Source of the DNA: an uncultured Clostridia bacterium
GTDB taxonomy: Bacteria; Bacillota; Clostridia; Christensenellales; DTU072
Length of the DNA stretch: 23,330 nucleotides
NCBI GenBank assembly: GCA_944350065.1
Contig: CALVOD010000010.1
Span: forward strand, 1-23,330
Direction: 5' to 3'
The translations under genes were made by a program, and so were the position numbers. This document shows positions 7,455 to 13,491 of this stretch, in pieces. The notes beneath the pieces are model-generated. The model saw only the letters and a program-made list of their open reading frames with translations. It ran no database searches and was not told the origin of the DNA. How positions within the stretch are numbered: the first letter of the stretch is position 1; each line of letters opens with the position of its first letter.

Positions 7455-9725
7455 ATGGAAGACATAAGAATTAAAGCGATTGCCGTTAAAAAGGCGGTAT
7501 TTCCGTACGAAAACGGCAGGACGGATCTTACGTTTGCAGACGATATAGCCGCTGTTAAAGCGGCGGTCAACGCGGGACAGCGCGTGGCGCTCGTTCCCGC
7601 TAGAGAAGTTCCTTACGAGATCCGCGAAGGCGATATCGCCGTAGTGGTCACGGTGGAGCAATTTATGATGACGCCCGAGGACTCGGGCGCAACGCTCATT
7701 TACAGAGCGGACAGAACCCGTTATTTCGTGCAAAATCCGGTAAGGGAGGACGGTATCACCGAGATATCGCTTATTCCCGCGCGTTTTTTCAGCACCGCTG
7801 ACGACAAGGAGATTTTCGCCCTTTATAAGAGGGCGGAGAAGGCTTACGCGGATTATCTCGAGGCGGAAGGCGGCAAGGGCATCGAGCTCGAATTCGACAC
7901 GCTGAATACCGATATCGACGCGATCGCGATGCATCTGAGCAATACCGACAAAATGCAATTCGTCACGGCGCTCGACACCAAGGTGAGGCTCGTTAAATTC
8001 ATCAACGCGCTTGCCTACGAAATGGAAATAATGTCGATTGACGCCTCCGTCGCGCAGCAGGTCCGCGAGAGCATGGACGAGAACCAACGCGAATATTACG
8101 TGCGCGAGCAAATCAAGGCGTTGTCGCAGGAGATAGACGAAGATGACGAGAGCGAAAGCTATCTCGAAAAAATCGACGCGCTCAAAACCACCGACGAAAA
8201 CAAGGAAAAATTCAGACGCGAAGTGCGCAGGCTCGGCAGGACGGCTCCCGCTTCGCCCGATATGGCGCTTATCAAGAATTATCTCGACACGGTGATAGAA
8301 CTGCCCTGGGGAATATATACGGACGACAACGAAGACCTCAAGGACGCGCAACGGGTGCTGGACGAAGACCATTACGGTATCGAAAAGGTCAAGGAGCGTC
8401 TTATCGAAGCGCTTGCGGTGCGCAAGCTGTGCAAAGAGGGCAGGAGCCCGATAATCTGTCTCGTGGGACCTCCCGGGGTGGGCAAGACGTCGATAGCGCG
8501 TTCCATAGCCCGCGCCATGAATAAGAATTACGTAAGACTTTCGTTCGGCGGGGTGCGCGACGAAGCGGAGATACGCGGACACCGCAAGACCTACGTCGGC
8601 GCGATGCCGGGAAGAATAATCACGTCGATAAAGACGGCGGGGAGCATGAATCCCGTATTCCTTATGGACGAGATCGACAAGATGGCGTCCGACTATAAAG
8701 GGGATCCGGCGAGCGCGCTGCTCGAGGTGCTCGATCCCGAGCAGAACGTAAATTTCCGCGACCACTTCCTCGAAGTGCCGTTCGATCTATCGAAAGTGCT
8801 TTTCATAACCACCGCCAACACGCTCGACACGATATCGAGGCCGCTTCTCGACCGTATGGAAATAATCGAAATGAGCGGATACACCGATATCGAGAAGAAA
8901 GAGATAGCGAAGCGTTATCTCGTCAGGAAGGCGCTCAAGCAAAACGGCGTCGAAAGCGCCTGGATAAAGATAACGGACGACGCGATAGAGGCGATAATCC
9001 AAAATTACACGCGCGAATCGGGCGTGCGTGCGCTCGAGAAGCAAATCAACGCCGTGGTGCGTAAAGTTGCTCGTAAATTCGTCGAAAAACCCAATTCGAG
9101 AAGGGTGGTTGTCAGCGCGAAAAATATTACGGACTTTCTCGGAGAGCCCAAATATCTCGAGAAAAGCAAGGTTCGTCCCGACGCAAAAGGCGTCGTGACG
9201 GGGCTCGCCTGGACGGAAGTGGGCGGCGACACGCTTGAAGTGGAAGTGGCGTTTGCTCCCGGCAAAGGGGAGATACTGCTTACCGGAAGTCTCGGCGACG
9301 TTATGAAAGAAAGCGCGCGTATAGCGTTGAGCTATTGCCGCACTCACCTTGCGGAATGGGGCGTTTCGGAGGAATTTTTCAAAGACCACGACGTACATAT
9401 CCACGTGCCGGAAGGCGCTACGCCCAAGGACGGACCTTCCGCGGGCATAACGATAGCCACTGCGGTTTGCTCGGCGCTTACCGATAAATGCGTAAGGGGC
9501 GACGTGGCGATGACGGGCGAGCTCACTTTACGCGGCAAGGTGCTTCCGATAGGCGGGCTCAAAGAGAAATCTCTCGCCGCGCTCCGCGACGGCGTGAAAA
9601 CGATATTCCTTCCCGAAGATAACCGCAAAGACTACAAAGAGTTGCCCGAAGCCGTCAAAAAGGGTATCGATTTCCGCTTTGTCGACAACGTGGGAGCGGT
9701 CATCAAGAACGCGATAATATGGTGA
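7455..9725 (+). CDS. lon: ATP-dependent protease La (Lon)
   Basis: Lon is a cytoplasmic hexameric AAA+ serine protease that removes damaged and some regulatory proteins. From the ATG at 7455 the protein has 756 residues, somewhat under the usual 770-800. It has the N-terminal substrate domain (VFPYENGRTDLTF near the start; conventional Lon has a similar 'P' strand), a coiled-coil linker around 195-235, Walker A GPPGVGKT at 338-345, Walker B VFLMDEIDK, and the protease domain with the dyad S662 in PKDGPSAG and K705 in GLKEKSL. The upstream TTG at 7404 is rejected because it falls inside the promoter -35. The gene ends in a seven-base overlap with engB. The palindromic promoter upstream suggests control separate from clpPX. 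Confidence 0.96.
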   Translation: MEDIRIKAIAVKKAVFPYENGRTDLTFADDIAAVKAAVNAGQRVALVPAREVPYEIREGDIAVVVTVEQFMMTPEDSGATLIYRADRTRYFVQNPVREDGITEISLIPARFFSTADDKEIFALYKRAEKAYADYLEAEGGKGIELEFDTLNTDIDAIAMHLSNTDKMQFVTALDTKVRLVKFINALAYEMEIMSIDASVAQQVRESMDENQREYYVREQIKALSQEIDEDDESESYLEKIDALKTTDENKEKFRREVRRLGRTAPASPDMALIKNYLDTVIELPWGIYTDDNEDLKDAQRVLDEDHYGIEKVKERLIEALAVRKLCKEGRSPIICLVGPPGVGKTSIARSIARAMNKNYVRLSFGGVRDEAEIRGHRKTYVGAMPGRIITSIKTAGSMNPVFLMDEIDKMASDYKGDPASALLEVLDPEQNVNFRDHFLEVPFDLSKVLFITTANTLDTISRPLLDRMEIIEMSGYTDIEKKEIAKRYLVRKALKQNGVESAWIKITDDAIEAIIQNYTRESGVRALEKQINAVVRKVARKFVEKPNSRRVVVSAKNITDFLGEPKYLEKSKVRPDAKGVVTGLAWTEVGGDTLEVEVAFAPGKGEILLTGSLGDVMKESARIALSYCRTHLAEWGVSEEFFKDHDVHIHVPEGATPKDGPSAGITIATAVCSALTDKCVRGDVAMTGELTLRGKVLPIGGLKEKSLAALRDGVKTIFLPEDNRKDYKELPEAVKKGIDFRFVDNVGAVIKNAIIW

Positions 9726-10345
9726 TAAAGAACGCGGTTTACTTAACGTCGGCGGCAAGCGCCGCGCAGATACTGAAGGGCGAAACGCCCGAGATAGCCG
9801 TCGTTGGCAGGTCCAACGTCGGCAAATCGAGTTTCATCAATCTCATCACCGCAAACAATAAACTCGCCCGGACTTCCAAGGAGCCCGGGCGCACCCGTCT
9901 AATAAATTATTTTTCCGTCAATTCCGGCGAGTTCAATTTCGTCGACCTACCCGGCTACGGCTTCGCGCGCGTTTCCGACGCCGAAAAAAAGAAGTGGGCA
10001 GAGATGATGGAAGCGTATTTCCGCACGAGCGCTTCGCTCCGCAACGTCTTTCTGCTTCTCGATATCCGCAGAGACGTGAGCGGAGACGACGTGACGATGA
10101 TAAATTATCTTTATCACTTCAATATTCCGTTCACCGTTATCTGCACCAAGTCCGACAAGCTGTCGAGAAGCGCCGCGATGGACAGGCGGCGCAAGATAGC
10201 GCAATCCGTGAAAATAGGCGCCGACAACGTAATCGTTTCGAGCGCGCTGACCAAACAGGGTAAAGCGGACATATTGCAGCGTATAGACGAGATATTGTCT
10301 TTCGGCGGCGAGGATAACGGCGCGGAAGGGGGAGAGGACGAATGA
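9719..10345 (+). CDS. engB: Ribosome biogenesis GTP-binding protein EngB / YsxC
   Basis: EngB is an essential TrmE-Era-EngA-EngB-family GTPase that acts in maturation of the 50S subunit. The protein has 208 residues. All G motifs are present: G1 GRSNVGKSS at 30-38, the G2 region PGRTRLINYF at 57-66, G3 DLPGYGFA at 76-83, G4 TKSD at 143-146 and a G5-like SSALTKQG further on. The start ATG at 9719 overlaps the end of lon by seven bases, implying translational coupling. The lon-engB pairing is standard in Bacillota. The C-terminus carries an acidic, glycine-rich tail (GGEDNGAEGGEDE), probably unstructured. It overlaps the next gene by four bases (ATGA). Confidence 0.97.
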   Translation: MVIKNAVYLTSAASAAQILKGETPEIAVVGRSNVGKSSFINLITANNKLARTSKEPGRTRLINYFSVNSGEFNFVDLPGYGFARVSDAEKKKWAEMMEAYFRTSASLRNVFLLLDIRRDVSGDDVTMINYLYHFNIPFTVICTKSDKLSRSAAMDRRRKIAQSVKIGADNVIVSSALTKQGKADILQRIDEILSFGGEDNGAEGGEDE

Positions 10346-11040
10346 ACGTGTACGCGATAAGCGATCCTCATCTTTCTTTCACCGAGGACAAGCCCATGTC
10401 CGTGTTCGGCGCCGTGTGGGAAAACCACTGGGACGAAATAACCGCAGACTGGAATTCCAAGGTTAAAGACGACGACGTAGTTCTTATCGCGGGCGACATC
10501 TCGTGGGCGATGTACCTCGAGGACGCCGTTAAGGATCTCGCGCTCATAGGAGCGCTGCCCGGTACGAAAATACTTATCCGCGGCAATCACGATTACTGGT
10601 GGTCGGGAATATCCAAAGTGCGCGCCGTATTGCCGCCGAAAACGCTTTGCCTGCAGAACGACGCGGTCAAAATAGGGAAATACGTTTTCGCGGGAAGCAG
10701 AGGCTGGAGCGTGCCCGAGCCCGGAGCCGCGCAGAGCGCCGAGGACGCGAAAATCTTCGATCGCGAACTCATCCGTATGGAAATGAGCCTCACGGCGGCA
10801 ACAAAACTCCGCGAAGATGGCGACGCGCTTATCGTTATGATACATTATCCGCCTTTCAATTCGCGTTACGAAAATTCTCCTTTTACGGAGCTTTTCCGCC
10901 GTTTCGGCGTAAATAAGGTGGTTTACGGGCATCTTCACGGTGTGGAATCACGCACCGAACTCATTCGCGTCAAGCAGGGAACGGAGTATTTCCTCACTTC
11001 CTGCGACAAGCTGGGCAACGCCCTTAAACTCATCGATTAG
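10342..11040 (+). CDS. Predicted metallophosphoesterase (COG1768-type phosphohydrolase)
   Basis: A calcineurin-like phosphoesterase of 232 residues with the full two-metal set: D8 and H10 in SDPHLS, D52 in GDISWAMYLED, N82-H83 in RGNHDYWW, H168 in IHYPPFN and H197/H199 in GHLHG. The GDISWAM motif and the size match the COG1768 group, which is common in Clostridia and has no substrate that I can name. No signal peptide or membrane segment is visible, so it is probably cytoplasmic. The ATG overlaps the engB stop by four bases (ATGA), so it is translationally coupled to engB and is the last gene of this operon. An intrinsic terminator follows about 45 bases after its stop. Its role next to lon and engB is unknown. 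Confidence 0.9.
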   Translation: MNVYAISDPHLSFTEDKPMSVFGAVWENHWDEITADWNSKVKDDDVVLIAGDISWAMYLEDAVKDLALIGALPGTKILIRGNHDYWWSGISKVRAVLPPKTLCLQNDAVKIGKYVFAGSRGWSVPEPGAAQSAEDAKIFDRELIRMEMSLTAATKLREDGDALIVMIHYPPFNSRYENSPFTELFRRFGVNKVVYGHLHGVESRTELIRVKQGTEYFLTSCDKLGNALKLID

Positions 11041-11086
11041 TTAGCGCCGCTTTTTCGGCACCGCGCTTTACGGATTCACCCGTTTT

Positions 11087-11120
11087 TTCCCACTCCTTCG
11101 GAGCGGGAATTTTATTTTTT
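11087..11120 (+). terminator. Intrinsic terminator ending the tig-clpP-clpX-lon-engB operon
   Basis: CCCACTCC (11089-11096) pairs with GGAGCGGG (11100-11107) around a TTC loop, eight positions with one A-C mismatch, and two more T-A pairs extend it (11087-11088 with 11108-11109). The T-rich tract 11110-11120 (TTTTATTTTTT apart from one A) follows at once. Placement 46 bases after the last stop codon of the operon fits. Confidence 0.85.
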
Positions 11121-11220
11121 AAGCGCGCGCGCCCCGCTTCCGAAGCCGATATCGCTTTTACCGAAGTCCGAAACTTAAGGACTTTTTCATAGAGCGGGAT
11201 TCTGTTTTCCCTCTGCCCGT

Positions 11221-11242
11221 CGCCCCTCCTTCGGAGAGGGCG
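11221..11242 (+). repeat. Hairpin sharing the core CTCCTTCGGAG with the upstream terminator
   Basis: The 11-base core CTCCTTCGGAG occurs at 11093-11103 and again at 11226-11236. Here the stem extends outward with CGCCC (11221-11225) pairing with GGGCG (11238-11242) around a bulged A at 11237. No T run follows, so it is not a terminator. Two copies in 150 bases suggest a dispersed palindromic repeat, but only a genome-wide count could show it. Confidence 0.45.
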
Positions 11243-11369
11243 CGCGTTTACCCGCGCCGACTCCGCCGAAAGCGAACTTAAGAACATTCGTTCACAAAAT
11301 TTTCTTTTTTCGACGTTTTGCGAAAATAATTTCCCTAAAATTATTACTTTCGCCCCCTCAATTTTAGTC

Positions 11370-11404
11370 AAAGTGGTTGAAAGTGGTTTAACTTGTGTTA
11401 CAAT
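11370..11404 (+). promoter_or_regulatory. dcw promoter with two tandem MraZ-type boxes
   Basis: AAAGTGGTTG (11370-11379) is followed at once by AAAGTGGTTT (11380-11389), a direct repeat with a ten-base period, one helical turn. This matches the AAAGTG-type direct repeats described as MraZ operators, and it sits directly in front of mraZ. The promoter is TTGAAA (11377-11382), 16 bases, TACAAT (11399-11404). The boxes overlap the -35, so MraZ binding should affect polymerase access. A third, poor copy may follow at 11390. The expected transcript start, near 11411, leaves a leader of about 20 bases containing AAGGAGG. Confidence 0.8.
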
Positions 11405-11431
11405 TTATATGTAATAAAGAAAGGAGGCGGT

Positions 11432-11869
11432 ATGGTGTACTACGGAGAATACAATCAAGTGCTCGACGGTAAGAACCGTATGCGGATGCCGATGAAGCTC
11501 AAAATGCAGCTCGGCTCGGAGTACTATATTCTCAACGGCGCAAACGGATGCTTGCTCGTAATGGACGCTAAACGCTTCAACGATATGACCGCGCAATTCG
11601 CGCGCGTGCCTTTGAGCGATTCCGCGGCTCGCAGAGTCGTGTCGGAAATAATGGCTTCGGTCGTGGTTCCCGAGGAGGACGCGCAGGGCAGATTCGTGCT
11701 TCCCGGCCGCGCGGTAAGGTATGCCGGAATTACCAAGAACATAGTTATCGTGGGCGCGTGCGACTATATAGAAATATGGTCGGAAGAAAGGTATAACGCC
11801 AATTTCGCGGGCGCCGACGAGGAGAACCTCGACGCGAAACTCCTTAAACTCAAGGAGTACGGCATATAA
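11432..11869 (+). CDS. mraZ: Transcriptional regulator MraZ
   Basis: MraZ is a ring-forming DNA-binding protein with two AbrB-like domains that controls its own dcw operon. From the ATG at 11432 the protein has 145 residues, the usual length. The first half carries DGKNRMRMP at 12-20, corresponding to the family DxKGRxxxP, with N in place of the usual G. The second half carries EDAQGRFVLP at 82-91, a normal DxxGR motif. The start is set by AAGGAGG at 11421-11427 and by the promoter, whose -10 lies upstream; an in-frame TTG at 11393 is upstream of the transcript start and cannot be used. The direct repeats just upstream are its likely target. rsmH begins on the base after its stop codon. Confidence 0.96.
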   Translation: MVYYGEYNQVLDGKNRMRMPMKLKMQLGSEYYILNGANGCLLVMDAKRFNDMTAQFARVPLSDSAARRVVSEIMASVVVPEEDAQGRFVLPGRAVRYAGITKNIVIVGACDYIEIWSEERYNANFAGADEENLDAKLLKLKEYGI

Positions 11870-12805
11870 ATGGAATTCAGACACATACCCGTAATGTACC
11901 GCGAAGTGCTCGAAGGTCTCGACGTGAAGGCTGACGGCATATACGTCGACTGCACGCTCGGGGGCGCGGGACATGCGTCGGGGATACTTGCGAAGCTCAC
12001 CGGTAACGGGAAGCTCATCGCGAACGACCTCGACGAAGAAGCGCTCGAGAACGGAAGGAAAGTTCTTGCGGAATACGCCGACAAAGTAACTTTCGTTCAC
12101 GGCGACTATAAAGATCTTCCCGCAGAGCTCGACGCGCTCGGGATAGGCGAGATAGACGGAGTGCTTATCGATCTCGGGGTGTCGTCGCCGCAGATAGACA
12201 ACGCGGAAAGGGGATTCAGTTACGTCAAGAACGCGCCGCTCGATATGAGAATGGACAGGACGCAGACGCTTGACGCGAGAGCGGTGGTGAACGGATATCC
12301 CAAGGAAGAGCTCGTTAGGGTGATACGCGAATACGGAGAGGACAAACTTGCGGCGAAAATAGCCGCGGCGATCGTCAGAGAGCGCGAGCGCGAACCGATA
12401 GAGACTACGGAAAGGCTTGCGGGCATCGTCGAAAAATGTTATCCCGCGGCATACCGTTACAAATTCGGACATCCCGCGAAAAGAGTTTTTCAGGCGATAA
12501 GAATAGAGGTAAACGGCGAGCTGGACGGTCTCTACGAATTTATAGAAGCGATAACGCTCAGGCTCCGTAAGGGCGGAAGGATAGCGGTTATAACCTTCCA
12601 TTCGCTCGAAGACAGGATAGTGAAGAACGCCTTCAAAGAGCTCGAGAAAGATTGTATATGCGATAAACGCCTGCCCGTATGCGTATGCGGCAAGAGGCAG
12701 GAGATTAAGATACTGACGCCCAAACCCGTAACGGCGGGAGAAGAAGAACTCAAAGAAAACAGAAGGGCGGAAAGCGCAAAGCTGAGGATAGCGGAGCGCG
12801 TATAA
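11870..12805 (+). CDS. rsmH: 16S rRNA (cytosine(1402)-N4)-methyltransferase RsmH (MraW)
   Basis: RsmH methylates N4 of C1402 in the ribosomal decoding centre using S-adenosylmethionine. It is the classical second gene of the dcw cluster. The 311-residue protein starts HIPVMYREVLEGL as expected. It shows the SAM-binding YVDCTLGGAGHASG at 25-38, DLGVSSPQIDNAERGFSY, RVFQAIRIEVNGEL, and the late signatures AVITFHSLEDRIVK and RRAESAKLRIAER. A run of cysteines in CICDKRLPVCVCGK near the C-terminus is seen in many homologues. The ATG directly abuts the mraZ stop codon, so the two are probably translationally coupled. The next gene has its own strong AAGGAGG. Confidence 0.97.
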   Translation: MEFRHIPVMYREVLEGLDVKADGIYVDCTLGGAGHASGILAKLTGNGKLIANDLDEEALENGRKVLAEYADKVTFVHGDYKDLPAELDALGIGEIDGVLIDLGVSSPQIDNAERGFSYVKNAPLDMRMDRTQTLDARAVVNGYPKEELVRVIREYGEDKLAAKIAAAIVREREREPIETTERLAGIVEKCYPAAYRYKFGHPAKRVFQAIRIEVNGELDGLYEFIEAITLRLRKGGRIAVITFHSLEDRIVKNAFKELEKDCICDKRLPVCVCGKRQEIKILTPKPVTAGEEELKENRRAESAKLRIAERV

Positions 12806-12820
12806 CGGAAGGAGGTAAGT

Positions 12821-13420
12821 ATGGTCACGATGAGAAGAGACGTAGCGGCGGTCGCCGCCAACGGGATATTCGACAGAGCGGACAGGGACGCGGGGCTCAC
12901 GGATTACGACATTTTTATGCGTGACAAAATGCGCAACGAGGAGAAAAAATATTCTTCTTTGAACGCGGATACTACCGCGCGTGCAAGTTCCGTAAACGAA
13001 ATATTCGGGTATCCGTACGAAGCGAAGCAAGAGCCCGAAGCCGACAACGAGTACGCAGACTATAACGAGTACATGAAGGCGCAGCTCAACCGCAAATCGC
13101 CCGAAAAACTTCTCAGCAAAGAGGAGTTCTATCAAGCTAAATTCAATTCGTCCGGAGCGCGTAAAGTAGCTCCCGTCAAGGCGCGCAAGACGAAGAAGCG
13201 CATGACGAAAGCGGGCAAAATTTTTACGCTTGTTTACGTTCTTATGGTGATTGCCGTCGCATCTATTATTATAGCTGTGAACAACAGTGGCGACGGCGGC
13301 AGCGGAGTGAGCGCGAGCGCGGATGCGGCTACGGGCGAAATCAAAGCGTTGACTGTTGAGACCCGCGAGATCGAAGGCAACTGGTTCGACGATATTCTCG
13401 ACGGCATCAGCAACAAATAA
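12821..13420 (+). CDS. Single-pass membrane protein in the ftsL position, not recognised by sequence
   Basis: The slot between rsmH and ftsI is normally ftsL, a small divisome protein with a short cytoplasmic tail, one membrane segment and an outer leucine-zipper coiled coil. This 199-residue protein has a different balance. About 130 cytoplasmic residues are rich in charged and polar residues and carry repeated short motifs (DYDIFMRDKM at 29-38, EYADYNEYMKAQL at 77-89). A basic cluster ARKTKKRMTKAGK (121-133) leads into one hydrophobic segment (about 134-153). Only some 46 outer residues follow, glycine/serine-rich and then acidic, with no heptad pattern, ending WFDDILDGISNK. An AAGGAGG precedes the ATG. 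By position and topology it may fill the FtsL role, but I see no FtsL sequence signature and would call it hypothetical. Confidence 0.75.
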   Translation: MVTMRRDVAAVAANGIFDRADRDAGLTDYDIFMRDKMRNEEKKYSSLNADTTARASSVNEIFGYPYEAKQEPEADNEYADYNEYMKAQLNRKSPEKLLSKEEFYQAKFNSSGARKVAPVKARKTKKRMTKAGKIFTLVYVLMVIAVASIIIAVNNSGDGGSGVSASADAATGEIKALTVETREIEGNWFDDILDGISNK

Positions 13421-13440
13421 AAAAGGTTTCCGTCGCGCCG

Positions 13441-13455
13441 AAGGAGCGCATTATC
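13441..13455 (+). promoter_or_regulatory. Ribosome site that may serve a non-standard ftsI start
   Basis: AAGGAG at 13441-13446 is followed by in-frame ATT (13450) and ATC (13453). These lie three and six bases downstream. The ftsI frame is open here back to a stop at 13357-13359, with no ATG or GTG before 13498 and one TTG at 13492. Starting at ATT or ATC would restore a basic cytoplasmic tail (AYRQKKR) before the membrane anchor. Confidence 0.4.
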
Positions 13456-13491
13456 GGAAAAGTTACAGCTTACAGACAGAAGAAAAGGTTA

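Larger units (their letters stand above)
11041..11369. other. Intergenic stretch of about 330 bases without a gene
   Basis: Between the phosphoesterase stop and the mraZ operator I find no credible coding region. It holds the terminator at 11087-11120, a weak six-pair hairpin with AAGTCC and GGACTT arms and a short T run (11164-11187), a second strong hairpin at 11221-11242, and an AT-rich end. A minus-strand open frame covers most of it, but its composition (many basic residues and prolines, no domain) does not look like a protein. The shared hairpin core suggests a dispersed non-coding repeat. Confidence 0.6.

Noticed and set aside
11030..11371. Minus-strand open frame of 113 codons in the gap before mraZ
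   Set aside because: Low-complexity, basic and proline-rich translation, no ribosome site worth noting, and it spans the terminator and the repeated hairpins. It is best explained as non-coding DNA.
11393..11431. TTG at 11393 as the mraZ start
   Set aside because: It lies upstream of the -10 box; ATG 11432 has AAGGAGG and the normal MraZ N-terminus.
11405..13135. Long minus-strand open frame of 576 codons opposite mraZ, rsmH and the ftsL-slot gene
   Set aside because: It mirrors three well-supported plus-strand genes. Long antisense frames are frequent throughout this window (for example 6054-7373 and 4046-5188) because of its codon usage, and the translation shows no domain.
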